Origin: Nicotiana tabacum | Taxonomy: Eukaryota > Streptophyta > Magnoliopsida > Solanales > Solanaceae | NCBI RefSeq assembly: GCF_000715075.1 | Contig: NC_134082.1 | Span: forward strand, 106,866,399 to 106,930,398 | Reading direction: 5' to 3' | DNA: 64,000 nt | Position numbers and translations under genes: made by a program | In this document: piece after piece, positions 22,802 through 34,914 of the stretch | How the letters are laid out: the number at the start of each line of letters is the position of its first letter | Numbering within the stretch: position 1 is the first letter of the stretch | Notes under the pieces: model-generated | The model's database searches: none | What the model saw: the letters and a program-made list of their open reading frames with translations, nothing else | What the model was told of the DNA's origin: nothing

Positions 22802-22993
22802 AATGAAAAAATGCTGGAGAATTTAACAACAATAGAAACCAACAAGAGTTAAAAAAAATTTTGAATGAAGTTGTGGCGATTCTACGATGTTTATATAGAA
22901 AATGGCTAGCCGGGGTTTTTTTTTTGTATATAGCGCCACAAAAAGTGGCTTTATACGCATTTAAATTATTGAACCCAGAAATTATTGGTGGGG

Positions 22994-23207
22994 TCAGGTA
23001 ATAAGGGGTATAGCGCCACTATTAATGGCGCTATGTAAGGTGTGTCAGTATAACGCCACAAATAGTGGCGCTATACAGTAACGGTGCAGTTAACGTTACT
23101 GTATAGCGCCACTATTTGTGGCGTTATATATAGTTTGGTAACTTTTCTTTTTACACTTATTTGCGTATTTTGAGTAAAAAAAAAAACCACATTTTGATTC
23201 CGCACTC
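22994..23207 (-). repeat. MULE right terminal inverted repeat
   Basis: This is the inverted counterpart of 14945-15158. It ends CCGCACTC directly before the TCCTATTATA target duplication. Homology between the two ends stops at TTACCTGA (inward). Confidence 0.95.
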
Positions 23208-23217
23208 TCCTATTATA

Positions 23218-23789
23218 CCTATATATACAGCTACTTTTGCATTTTTTTCTCCTTTTCTTTATGATAAATTAACAAACAAAATTTTATTAATTCTAACAGT
23301 AGATATCGCCTTATTTTATAAAGGAGGTGCATAGTAGTTTTTGGTACTAAGGATTAGCTGTCCAGTGCCTAAAAATACTTGTGTGTCGGCTAGATAACAT
23401 GGTTAGGTATTTTGTAACAGGGAGAAACTGAGAGAGGATCCGATTTTGGCAAGTGTTTCAATTACTCCAACTCCTTCCTTATATTTACTTTGATTTATTA
23501 AATTTTGAACTATATTTTCACATTTATTGTAACAATTGAAAATTTAACAACATTTACTATTTTAACAAAGAAAATTTTACCTCCTATAGCAAAGGTATAT
23601 ACCCTATTTATTATAAATCAAAATCATCTTAAAATATTATTTTCTATAGCTACATTTTATATTTTATAGCAAAATAAGTATTTATGGTATATGCTACCAT
23701 TGGGGCATGAAATAAGGCATGAAATACACTATTTATGTTTTTTCTCTCTCTTAGACAGCTAGACATACCTAATTTTAATGTGATTGTCG
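23218..23789. other. Unassigned sequence right of the MULE
   Basis: This continues the pre-insertion sequence. CCTATATATACAGC directly follows the target duplication, giving a TATA-like context. A further GGCTAGATA...GGATCCGATTTTGGCAA module lies at about 23338-23460. The rest is AT-rich with no ORF. Confidence 0.45.
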
Positions 23790-24215
23790 TTACTGTATTC
23801 ATGAATGCATGGCGCTAATACAAGTGAATACATGCGTATACAGCTGGACTGCCCTGAATTTAAGCGTTTTTACTGTTGTATTCATGAATACAGCAGGGCG
23901 AATACATGCGCGTACAACTGGACTGCCCTGATTTTAGGCGCTTTTTGCTGTTATATTCATGAATACATGGCAGGAATACATGTGAATACATGCGTGTAAA
24001 GCTGGACTGCCCTGATTTTAGGCGCTTTTTATTGCTGTATTCATGAATACAACAGCGCGAATATATGCGCGTACAGTTGACTGCCCTGATTTTAGACACT
24101 TTTTGCTGCTGAATACATGTGAATACATGCGCGTACAGCTGGACTACCTTGATTTTTAGGCGCTTTTTGTTGCTGTATTCATGAATACAACAATGCGAAT
24201 ACAGCGAATACACTA
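23790..24215. repeat. Tandem repeat with TGTATTCATGAATACA palindromes
   Basis: Five full units and one partial unit of about 62-84 bp, each reading GGACTGCCCTGATTTTAGGC, then GCTTTTTGCTG, then TGTATTCATGAATACA and GCGAATACATGCGCGTACAG. The long minus-strand frame here (23860-24213) is an artefact of the repeat. Flanking copies of TTTTCTATAGCTAC in inverse orientation (about 23638 and 24260) suggest the array is the core of a MITE, but I cannot see a clear target duplication. Confidence 0.8.
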
Positions 24216-24324
24216 TTATAACAACTGAATAGTAGATATAGGAAGTAATTATGTATATGGTAGCTATAGAAAATTAATAGTCACTAAACAACAGTGGTTC
24301 CTCTTCAACAAATGATTTATTTAA

Positions 24325-25558
24325 GGCTGAATACATACATGGCCCTTAAACTTGTCCAAATTTTTCGTTTGGACACTCAAACTAAGCCTTATTCCTATTA
24401 AACACTTAATCTCTATGAAAAATGTACCAATTGAACACAAATTTTGACAACTCTAAATAAACTAGTGTGTGTGAATATCACTTGCCAATAACATGGGAGG
24501 TCAAACCAATGAAAAATTGACACGTCAACGAAGAAAATAAAACGGTCAATGTGTTAAAATTAAAAAGGAAATAACATTGACCGATGGTGGCCGGCGGTGG
24601 AAACACTTTAGCATGTCTTCTTCCTTCTTCCTCTTTACGTCGAGAAACATATTAAAGACAATACGATGGTGGAAGGTTGTAAATTTCTGGGGGTTACATG
24701 GCAGCGGCCGGCAACGGAGTCGGTGGTGGAGAGCTAACTGGTGGTGGTGAAGCAGCAGGGATAGTGATTGTTGGAGGAGCCAAACTGGAGGTAGAAGAAG
24801 GAGCTTATATTCAAATTATGTTTGGATTTTGCTTTTAGGATTATTGAAATGACATCCCTTTAATGTTCACAGCTAAACATTTCACGGTATGTTTGGAATT
24901 CATTTTTAACGTACTGCATTTAAATACATTCAGTGCGTCATTAGTATTATGTCTAAAAAACTTCCAACCTTCAGCATTTCTCTAAATTAAAGTGTAGTTG
25001 GTGGCAGCGACAGTGACAGTGACGGCAGTGGCGGACGCACCTGGTGGCAAGCGGGCTCAACTGAACCCGCTTCATCAAAAAATAATACTGTGTATATGTA
25101 TAAATTACGATTAAAGCTGCGTAAATTTTGTATAAATATTTTATTTGAACCCACTTGACAACTACTATTTTACGATTAAAGTTATGTATTTCTAAGATTA
25201 AACCCGTTTACATAAAATTCTGGGTCCGCCACTAAGTGACGATATAAACATAGAAAAGAGGAAAAGAAAAGAATGAATGTGTGGTAGAAGTGATGGAGAA
25301 CAAAAGGGCAAGGAGAAGGGGTGGTATATCGCGGCAAGAAATAAGTAAGCCGGAGGGTGGTGGTATATAAATTAAAAAGAAAATATGGCATCTCACGCTC
25401 TTAAAGAATGTGTCTTACACGCACAGTTCCATGTTACTGAATTGGGTGTAATTGGTACACTTGAGCTTGGATTAAGTGCTCAATAGGAATAAGGTGTAGT
25501 TCAAGTATCTATGTGAAAATTTTGGACAAGTTTAAGGGTCTCCTTATGCATTCAGCCT
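24325..25558. mobile_element. Non-autonomous MULE, 1234 bp
   Basis: Long terminal inverted repeats of about 110-120 bp read inward GGCTGAATRCATA...CCTTAAACTTGTCCAAA...CCTTATTCCTATT...CACTTAATC. A perfect 9 bp target duplication TTTATTTAA flanks it (24316-24324, 25559-25567), as expected for Mutator-like elements. The interior has a GC-rich Gly-codon-like segment at 24575-24800 (GGTGGCCGGCGGTGG, GGAGTCGGTGGTGGAG), which may be captured gene sequence, and a nested smaller element at 25027-25233. It has no transposase. Confidence 0.88.
25027..25233. mobile_element. Nested MITE with AGTGGCGGAC ends
   Basis: It is a 207 bp element with terminal inverted repeats AGTGGCGGAC(G/C)CA. Inside are the characteristic GGGCTCAACTGAACCCGCTTC and TTTGAACCCACTTGAC motifs, familiar from an abundant Solanaceae short element (recalled, not searched). 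TGACG lies near both flanks, but the exact target duplication is not clean. Confidence 0.65.
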
Positions 25559-25567
25559 TTATTTAAG

Positions 25568-27753
25568 AAAGCCCATGATTGTAGCTTTAACTAGATAAAA
25601 ATTGTACGGGCGCCCCCATTTAACTTATACCTATTTTTTAAAAAATTTGTAACTTATACCCACTTTTTAAACAACTTCAGCTCCCTTTCTCCTCCCCTTC
25701 AGTACCTCACCAGAAGAAAGCAAGGTTGTGTTTTAACATTTATAAATAACGATGGAATAGTAGTATCAACAAAGTGAAGAGAAAATACAGTTCTTTATCT
25801 GCATAAATACTAAAGGGGAACTAGATATTGATGAGAGTTGGTATCCAAGTTCTTTGTGCATTTAATCTTTCTCTTTCTGATGGTTTTTTTCATCTACAGA
25901 TATTTCTCTACTGGACAAAATGGTGATATATGATAATGAGAAACAACGAGTTGGATGGCTTCCAGCAAACTGCAACATGCTACTACTACCAGATAAATTA
26001 CTCATAAGCATGAACAAATACTTTATGACTAAAAATCTCAACGAGAATCACCAAAGTTATAGCAGCTATCTAACGAAATATCAATTTGAAGCTAGCTTAG
26101 AGCTGAGTTTCTCAGTTACAATACAAAAACTTCAGCTCTAGAGAGAGCTGAAGTTTCCAGTTACAACACAAAAACTTCAGCTCTAGAGCTGAAGTTTCCA
26201 GTTACACCACAAAAACTTCAGCTCTAGAGCTGAAGTTCGCTAGTTACAAAACAAAAATTTCAGCTCTAGAGCTGAACTTCAGGACCGGCTACTAGAATGC
26301 TGAAGTTTTGCGTGATTGTCTTTGCTACTTCAGCCCCGTATGCTGAAGTTATGCGAAAAAGCAGATACGCTTGCAATTTTTTTTATAAAGCGAACACAAG
26401 TTGAAATGTGACACAAAAAACAGATATAGATGCAAATACCCCTTAATTAGCAACGCCGTATGGGCTACAAGCCCATTAGCATACATGACATAAGGTTGTC
26501 TATAGGTCTATAACCGGTCAGTGACCTTGTACTTTCAAATTGTAGATTGGTTTGTCCTTTCAGATTATCCACAATTTTTAATAAAGCTTGTGTCGTTTTC
26601 TGGTTCACAAAATAGTATCCACACCACATATACATAAAAAAGAAAAACATTAATAAACAAGCCTCTTTAATTTCCTAGAATAAATGTTAAGTAATCTGCT
26701 AAAATCGTACGTGGAAGATTGATTCGTTGTGAGATGGTTAAATGAGAGATCAAATGATCAATCGATATAAGTTTCTCGTCACCTCGCTAAATATCTATAT
26801 TTGACTCTTTCTTTCTTGGACAAAGCAAGGAAGCAAACTCATATTGGCCAAGCAATTTGTTTGAAATTAAAAAAAAAATGAAATTGTAAGACAAATATTG
26901 ATTAGCAAACTCATATTTCAAGTTCAACCATATCTTGGCCAAACGCCAGCAATATTTGACGAGAAAATACCTAAGATGATAAGTCGACAAGACTAGAGAG
27001 ATACAGACAGATACTTCACTTTTTTAGTTTTTTCAACAACTTTAATTTTATATATCAAGAAATTTGTTGTTTGACTAAAACTCTTCTATTTTCTTTCCTT
27101 TGGCTGGAGAGACAATAGGAAGATCTCAATTATGACATGACTCATGACTATCTAGAATAGGTATATAAGTACTAAAAAGACTCAGCAAGATCCATAGGAC
27201 TTTCTAAGGGCAACTGGTAAGATGGAAATTATTGAGAAAACTGCACACCGGGAAAAATAATTGGAGATATTTACAAAGGTCCTTTGACTATTAAAAAAAA
27301 AGGGGAAATGGGAATTTCACTAGTATTTAATAAGTATTTAGAATTTTTATCCCATTCAAAGAAATAGGCTTGACTTTAATTTGTTTTTCTATTTTTTGTT
27401 AGGGTAAAGTGAGAATTGAGAATTTAAAGTTTCTAGACGTAGTTGAAATATTTGACTGAAAAGATTGAAGTCATAGAAATGCGATTATGCAAGGTCCCTA
27501 ATTTCTAATTTGGGATGATTTACAGCTTAGACGTCTCCAAAAAGTCAGGAAATAAAATGTCCCACCTGATGACAGGTGGTTTTGCTTTAAAAAAAAAAAA
27601 AGTAACGAAATAAATTTTTTCTTGCAAGTATCATGTAGCAGGACTTTCAAATTTAGTTGAATATCGTCTTTTTCATAGATGTTGATTCAACTTAAATTTA
27701 TTGCGCCAACATAATAAGACATATTTTCTTAACGTTAAAGTAATTTACAATAT
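25568..27753. other. AT-rich intergenic sequence
   Basis: No gene is visible. A short palindromic tandem repeat is listed separately (26100-26280). Direct repeats AAGCCCATGA (25570-25579) and AAGCCCATTA (26469-26478) bracket about 890 bp around it and could be a diverged target duplication, but the internal ends are not convincingly inverted. From 26480 to 27753 I see only unique AT-rich sequence with homopolymer runs. Confidence 0.45.
26100..26280. repeat. Palindromic tandem repeat, ~42 bp unit
   Basis: Four units of GAGCTGAAGTTTCCAGTTAC plus AACACAAAAACTTCAGCTCTA. Each boundary is the perfect palindrome CTTCAGCTCTAGAGCTGAAG or a variant of it, so the array can form a chain of hairpins. Confidence 0.85.
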
Positions 27754-30700
27754 TGTAACGACCCGAGCGGTCGTTTTGAGCATTTGCACTTCTCTCGGTT
27801 GTTTGAGGGCATGAGTAGCTCCGTATAATATATTATGACTTATGTGAATCATCGGTTTTGATTTTTCAGGTTATTCATAATTGATTTGGAAGAATTGATT
27901 TGGAAGAATGATTCTCAACTTGAAACTTTAAATTTGAAAAGTTTGACTTTTTAGAATTTGACAGATTGAATTTCTAATGGTTCTGTTAGCTCTGCTGGGT
28001 GATTTTGGACTTGAAATTGCGTCCGGATTGTGATTTGGAGGTCCGTAGTGGAATTTGGCTTGAAATGACGAAAGTTGGAATTTTTGGAAAGTTTGACCGG
28101 GAATGGACTTTTTGATATCGGGGTCGGATTCCGATTCCGGAAGCTGGAGCAGGTCCGTAATGTCAAATGTGACTTGTGTGCAAAACTTGAGGTTAATCGG
28201 GCGTGATTTGATAGATTTCGGTATCAGTTATGGAAGTTGAAGTTTCAAAGTTCAATGATTTCGAATTGAGGTGTGATTCGTCGTTTCGATGTCGTTATGC
28301 GTATTTTGAGGCCTCGAGTAGGTCCGTATTATGATATGAAACTTGTTGGTATGTTTCGACGGGGTCCCGAGGGGCTCAGGTGTGTTTTGGATAGGTTTGG
28401 ATTGTGTTACGCTCGTTTTTCTTATGTTTCGACGTCGTTTCTTCAAGCATAAATGATACCATGTTGAACAAATAAGCTTTGATTTCTGTTTTGATTGAAA
28501 CATTAGATCTGTATCGTAATTACGGAGTTATAGCAAAAAGAATCGTCAAATTTGGACATCGTATGAGATTTTTATGGTCATTTTACTAAGAATTGGGTTG
28601 CCAGATTTTTTTCAGATTAATTACGGAATTGTCACTGCTGCGTATTTAAAAAGCTGCACCATTTTCAAATATTGAAACCAACATATTTCCTTCACTGTAA
28701 GGTCAAATGGAGTGATTCAAGAGCCTAACTTGACTAGAATGTCACAAGGAATCCATTGGAGGCATAAAAAGTGAGTTTTAAGATCTTTTGGCCCAAGAAA
28801 TGAGGCAGAACACTGCTAAAACGAGGGTTTTGTGCATTAACATATTTTGAGTTGGGGAGCTCGAAATTAGGCAATTTTCGAGGCGATTTTCAGCATATGA
28901 ATTGGGGTAAGTGTTCGCTACTCGATTTTGGTTATATTTCGTGAATCTATCTTCGATTTTAGTTTTTGGTTGATAAATTTTTAAATAAGAAATTGGAGGT
29001 TTTGGCCTAAAATTTCATAATATGAATTTTTGAGTTTTGAACACCAATTCAGAGTCGGATTTGAGTGAAACTAGTATGGTTGAACTCGTAATTGAATGGG
29101 TTGACGTATTTTATGAGTTTTGTCGGGTTCCGAGGTGCGGGCCCGAGTTGGGCTTTTTGGCCGATTTTGGGCTTTTGATTAAAGATTCGACCTTTTTCGA
29201 TTGGGATTGGTTCCTTTAGCATTGTTTGATGTATTTGAGTTGATTTTGATTAGTTTCGAGCCGTTCGAAAGCCGGAACGTGCGTGATGACATTCTTGGAA
29301 CATCACTTGGCTTGCTCGGTGTCAGAATTGGCTTGTTTAAGATAAGTAACTCTTCTAAACTTAGTGTTGAGGGTATGAAATCCCGAATTATGTGTTATGT
29401 GATTGATATTGAGGTGATGCACATGCTAGGTGACGGGCGTGTGAGCGTGCATCCTGTGAGTTGTGACTCTGTTGTTTCCAAAGCACTATTTAGTGGCCTA
29501 GTTTGTTGATATTTGTGTTTTTTTAATGTGATAAAGTAATTGAGCTGTACATCATGCTAGATATCATACTTAGGTTTTATGTTGATATTGTTGGGACCCC
29601 TGGTGGTCGTTTCTTGCTGTCATCTCATTGAATTCATTGATATTTCATACTCAGTCACATTCATGCATTCATATCATATCTCGGTCTATGTTATTACTTA
29701 TTGATACATCATATCATTGTTCCAGGTCAGTTTTCATGACATTGTGAGCCTGTGGGTGAGATTGGAGAGATTGATAACTGAGTGAGGCCGAGAGCCTGAT
29801 TATGAGAGACAATTATGGGATCAGGCTGCACACCGCAGCATGTTTTATTGATTATTGAGTAAGGCCGAGAGTCTGATTGATTTATGCCATGATTGGCTAT
29901 TTATAGCGTTTGGGCTGAAGGAGCCCCTCCGGAGTTTGCCACCTTCAGTGAGCGTGGTTGATTATATTCAGGGATGGATCTTCCCTTGGTATGAAGATGG
30001 ATCTTCTCCATGAGGCAGGATTGGTCTGTTTTCTTGGTACTGGGTGACTTATAATCAGTGATGTATATATATTCCGGGAGGGATCTTTCTTGGGCCATAT
30101 GGGCCATATACAGTACCGAGTAGTTGATTATGATGAGTAGAAGGTGTGATACAGTGAAACTGAGTACTTTGAGAGTGTTTGTACATGATTATCTCTGAGG
30201 TACATGGCATTGACATGCATATATGGCATACATGCATAGAGACGCATTTTCATCATGTTGTACGGTATCACATCATTCATGACTTTTTACACACATTGAT
30301 ATGTGTGCATACAATGGTATTTCACCCTTATTACTTGGAAAGGAAATGAAACATTTTTACCTTGGAAAGGATTTTTCAGGAAAATTATAGTTTTCAAATT
30401 ATCTCAATTTTTTTTGATGATTTCGATAAAGGATTTGGGTTTTCACTGATATCCTTGAAAGCAGAACTATTTTTGGAAAACTATGCAAAAGCTGAACATT
30501 TTTTATCTCTGATGATTATTTCCTTATTTATATGCTCTACGTTGTATGAACTGTTGTTGGTTATTGGTGTTGGACCCGACCAATGTTTCAGCTCGTCACT
30601 GCTTTTAACCTGAGGTTAGGTTTGTTATTTTTTGAGTACATGGGGTCGGTTGTACTTATATTGCACTTCTTGCACATTGCGTGCAGATCCCGGATGCCGA

Positions 30701-31026
30701 TATTGCTGCGTTCGATGGTTGCTGGATTCGAAGGCGTACCTGCATTCCTGTTGTAGCTGCCTCTTGTTCAAGATAGCCTTCGATTATAAAAATTCTGTTT
30801 ATGTACTTTTCAAACAGATGACGTATTTTCTTCATATTAACTAGTAAATTCTATTCTTAGAAGCTCATGATTTTTACTACCAGTCCTTGGGAAATATAAT
30901 AGATCCAGATAATTCATATTGTTTAATTGACTTATTAGAAATATTGAAATTGGATAGTTATCAGTTGGTTTACCTAGCAGGTTGGGGTTAGGTGTCATCA
31001 CGACTAGTGATTTTTGGGCCGTGATA
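27754..31026 (+). repeat. LTR of a long-LTR retrotransposon (element X1)
   Basis: It begins TGTAACGACCCGAGCGGTCG and ends GGGCCGTGATA directly before a primer binding site, giving about 3.27 kb. TGTAACGACC...TCGTGACA termini are known from Del/Tekay-type Ty3/gypsy elements of Solanaceae (recalled). The terminal CA has become TA. It is related to, but diverged from, the LTRs of element X2 at 33439-37187, which lies in the opposite orientation. Short frames inside (e.g. 29037-29509) have no recognisable motif. Confidence 0.8.
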
Positions 31027-33438
31027 GATTGGTATCAGAGCTCTAGGTTCATAGGTTCTACAAGTCATGAGCAAGTGTCTAGTAGAGTCTTGCGGATCGA
31101 TATGTCGACGTCCATACCTATCTTTGAGAGGCTAAAGGGCATTTAGGATATACTTCCCATCTTTCTTTCCTTATTGTGCGGCATTGATTCAGCTTGAAGC
31201 GTAATCCTTTGAATTCCTTTCATGCATTCGTATGCGCACTTGAGCGCGGTATCAGCTATGCATCGATGGCTTGTGATTCCCTGGATGAGGTGTGAGATAT
31301 GATTTCTATGTGTTGATGATGGGCCAGTTTGGAGGACATGAGGCTGGGTTTTGACTGTAGCTTTAGCACTGAGGTATTGATCGTGTGAGCATGTGCTTTT
31401 GGATTTATATGTTTGGAAGTGTCCCTATTAGTGAAATTTGTGGCTGGATGGCTACGTGATGAGTATGATGTGACTGGGAGATGTGTTCATATGATTTGAA
31501 TGTGACGAGAAGGATTTGCTTGAGGTGTATAAAGAACTATTTGGTGCTTGATTTCCATCTTGATTTGACATATAATCTCGAGTTATGGGTGTGTTGAAGA
31601 ATCTTTTTCATGTTGTTTAGTTGAGGAGTGGAGTCGATTTTCATGTCGTGATATAAGTTCACACTCGGGAAGATTAATTGGTTGCGTGCATAATAGTTAT
31701 GACTGTGGAAGAGTATAGAAAGATGTCAGTTTGAGGCTAAGCAGGTGGGTTATCTCCTACGGGATGTCCTGAGGTTGTGTGATCCCTATGTTGTTTTGTT
31801 GAGAGTTCTCTTTTACTAGTGAATTATATATAGTGCAATTTGAGTTTGGATTGCTTATGAAAGTTGGCTTGACTATTACGAGGATGAATACGAGATTTGC
31901 AAATGATTTGAGGGATTATATGGTTTGTGTTACATGAGCTTAGGAAGGATTTAGTGGAATCCTATTGCAGTGTTATGCCAGTATGTGGGTGGCTATTGTA
32001 AGTTATCAGATGCTTTATTCCTTGGCATTGAGCCAAGTGGGAGAGTCTGCTATCGACGGGTTGATTGCACGGTTATGTATTGTATTGGTTTCAGTTTGAG
32101 GTATATTGGGGAATCAGTAACTGCATGTAGAGGTCGAGATCGGGTGTGACTCGAGTAAAGGAAATTTTGATTAAGGATTGTATTATGCTTTATGGGTATA
32201 TGAGAAACATTGGATGATTGAGTTGTTATATGTAAAAGATGTAGCGTGCATGGAGTAGGGATTCACTCAGTTGCTTAAAAGAGTGGATTACTTCCTTGGG
32301 TGTTATTGTGCTAATGGGGCACATGTCATTCGGCTCGTTTGATCAGTTTAATTGAGATCTGAGTAGAGTGGAAGACTCTCAACAATGGTTCTAATAGATG
32401 CAAGATCTAAATGTGGTAATTGAGAATTTTGCGGATTTGTATATGGCTAGAATCGGAGGGTTACATTGGATGGTGTCAAGACTCGCAGTATTTCTATATC
32501 ATTGTGGATTCTACATTTCAGTATTAGGAAGGTAAAATGAACAACTTTAAACTCACAGGAGGTCTCTTCAGAGTGGGTATCTGGGTTATGATAATTGTGG
32601 GGTGCTTAAGAGAGCATTCAGCCGCTTATGAGCCTTAGGACGATGTTGTTTTATGCTTGGGTATTGTATGATGAGTCTTGGTTGAGGATTGTGGCATTAT
32701 AGCGAGTAGAAGTATTAATTTGAAGGTAATTCAGAAGGAACTCGGAGGAATAGGACAGCTTAGTAGTAGGTTGGATCGGCATGGTAATGGATATGATCGG
32801 TTCTTTGGGTGCTTATGATGTGGTGGGTTTCTACATGTGTTTCATGGCAATGCTATTGGGTTTTTAGTGACATGCATGGCTTGGTTGAGTTAGAGAGATT
32901 TAGTTTTGATGGCTTAATTATGTGCAAATGGGTTTCGAAGAGATCTCAATAGTTTCTACCACAGTTCGAGGAGCATATTTCCTATTGGCGTGAAAAGAAT
33001 GTGATGTATAGTGATTTTCTCCGGATGAAATCAAATAGAAAGTTCTTTGCTAATTGAGTATGTAGTTGGTTGTGACTCGGAGTGGATTATGAAGTTCTCG
33101 TATTTTTTTTCATATGATGGCATGATATATGTGGTGTGTTGTGTGGGATCAAGATTGGCATGTGCAAGGTCACAATTCGGTTTTGAAGGGAAGGACATAA
33201 ATTCTTAGGCATCATGGACCGATTTTAGATGTCTAGGTAAATGATATTACTATTAGTTATGGCTTGATGAGAGTGTAAGTTTCAGAAGGGGCACTGTGTT
33301 TTGATATGTGGATGCTTTCATTGGTATTGCAGTACTCACTTGGTTGTTCGATTGCTGATATTCAGAATTTTGCTCTGTGGCACGGATGAGTTATAGAAGT
33401 ACTCCTTGTGGGATGATCGCGTATTGGAGAAGTGTTAG
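31027..33438 (+). mobile_element. Internal region of X1, non-coding
   Basis: These 2.4 kb follow the primer binding site and contain no ORF above 100 residues and no gag or pol motif. The first 150 bases resemble the corresponding part of X2 read on the minus strand (GAGTCTTRCGGATCG, then TCTTYGAGAGGCTA). The absence of coding sequence suggests a large non-autonomous derivative. The region is cut at 33438, where the 3' LTR of X2 starts, and any remainder would lie beyond the window. Confidence 0.65.
31029..31043 (+). promoter_or_regulatory. Primer binding site, initiator tRNA-Met type (X1)
   Basis: TTGGTATCAGAGCTC lies two bases after the LTR end. TGGTATCAGAGC is the complement of the 3' end of plant initiator tRNA-Met and is the commonest plant retrotransposon primer site. 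It fixes the LTR boundary and the plus orientation. Confidence 0.9.
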
Positions 33439-34679
33439 TGTCAAGACCCAAAATCCCTCCGAAGGAGTCGTTGTGGCACTTAGTCTCTAAACAAGGTAAG
33501 CCTAACATTTAACTGAAGTAACCTTGACATTTACTAACATTAATTTAAATAACTCTTAACAAATTACAACTCCCAAAACTGGTGGTACAAGTCATAAGCC
33601 TTTGTAAGAGTAGTTATACAAAATAAATACATCACTATACCGAAACAAAAGGAACAAATGGAAATAAGTACAAATGAAGGTGACTCCGAGGCCTGCGAAC
33701 GCTGTAGCAAGTTTACCTTGAGTCTCCACCGCAATGACCCGCACATCTACTACTAATCGAATACCTGGATCTGTACAGAAGTATAGTATGACCACACCAC
33801 AGCGGTACCTAATAAGTATCAAGACTAACCTCGGTGGGGTAGTGACGAGGAACAGTCCAAACACCTACTCGTCAAATAAATTGAACAAGATATGATAATA
33901 AACTATCAACCTAAAGATGACAAAGTAATATCAATAGCAGGGAAAAATCTACAATTAGGAGAAACAATAAAGGGAAACACGGATGGAAACGAAAGATAAC
34001 CAAATAAATTAACACCAACATAACTGGAACACAAACAATCAAAAATGTACTCAAACAAAGAAGGTGATGTCAGCTCGATAAATCATATCATTTCTGATAC
34101 ACAATTCTAGTCATCTCAAACTCGATGTCTCATATCATAACCTCAATTATCAAACCTTTAGCACACCTGGCACCTTATGCCCACATATTACTATCTCTCT
34201 TTGCACAACAATGCTCTCATGTTACTCAGTACATAAGGTCCATAACCAATGCAATTAAGATGTTCAAGGAGTCTCATTTACATAACATAAAGTAGAGTAC
34301 AACTTCTAAGCCACTTAGGAACTTAGCAAGAAAAGATGAAGTTATTTTTAGAAAACATTTGAATAAAGAAAGTAACATTTTCAGTTAAAAATATAACATT
34401 GGATGAATTATTACCTTTAACATGGGATTTAATAAATTAACTTAGAAGAAATTCCTTTTTAAGTAAAATACAACCTCAGATGATTTAAGGGAATTTCATT
34501 GAGTAACTAATTGAATTAAAAATGAAACAATTATTGAAACTTGAAGTATTGAAATATATATATAAATACGGCGAAGTATTGAAAACACTATGGGATTCCA
34601 TCACAAAGGATCACAATATTAAAGGAATCTAAACAGTTAAAACACTTGAATTGATAACCACAATTAAACACAACAAACA

Positions 34680-34905
34680 GAAAGTGCACGGCATCACCCT
34701 TCGTGCTTTATCACTCTTCCTCACCATATGCATAAATAGAAATGTGCACGGCATCACACTTCGTGCTTTTACTCTCAATAATGTGGCACAACATCACCCT
34801 TCGTGCTTGTATACTCACAATATCAGCACGGCATCGCCCTTCGTGCATTAACACTCTCTCACAATATCATGCACGACATCACCCTTCGTGCTTTACACTC
34901 TTCCT
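34680..34905. repeat. LTR hairpin minisatellite, five units
   Basis: Units of about 40-60 bp each contain GCACGGCATCACCCTTCGTGC, whose ends GCACG and CGTGC are complementary. Five copies occur here against seven in the matching 5' LTR (41340-41640). Confidence 0.88.
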
Positions 34906-34914
34906 TGCCCAAAT

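Larger units (their letters stand above)
14945..23207. mobile_element. Mutator-like element (MULE), full length, 8263 bp
   Basis: The element has 214 bp terminal inverted repeats (14945-15158 and 22994-23207), both starting GAGTGCGGAA when read inward. A perfect 10 bp target duplication TCCTATTATA flanks it (14935-14944, 23208-23217). It carries a plant-mobile-domain gene (+), a GRF zinc-finger gene (-) and a MURA-type transposase gene (-). Both terminal regions and the internal spacers hold multiple TAGCGCCA...TGGCGCTA hairpins. Plant-mobile-domain genes are known passengers of some plant MULEs. This copy is structurally complete, but its transposase is disrupted. Confidence 0.96.

Noticed and set aside
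23860..24213. 117-residue minus-strand frame with repeated CIHEYSNKKRLK motifs
   Set aside because: The protein repeat is only the translation of the DNA tandem repeat at 23790-24215; it has no start context or homology.
29037..29509. Plus-strand frames in the X1 LTR as a possible gene
   Set aside because: No motif, inside the LTR, and the equivalent X2 LTR region is not open.
31029..31060. TGGTATCAGAGC sequence as a possible tRNA gene end
   Set aside because: No cloverleaf precedes it; it directly follows an LTR end and is a primer binding site.
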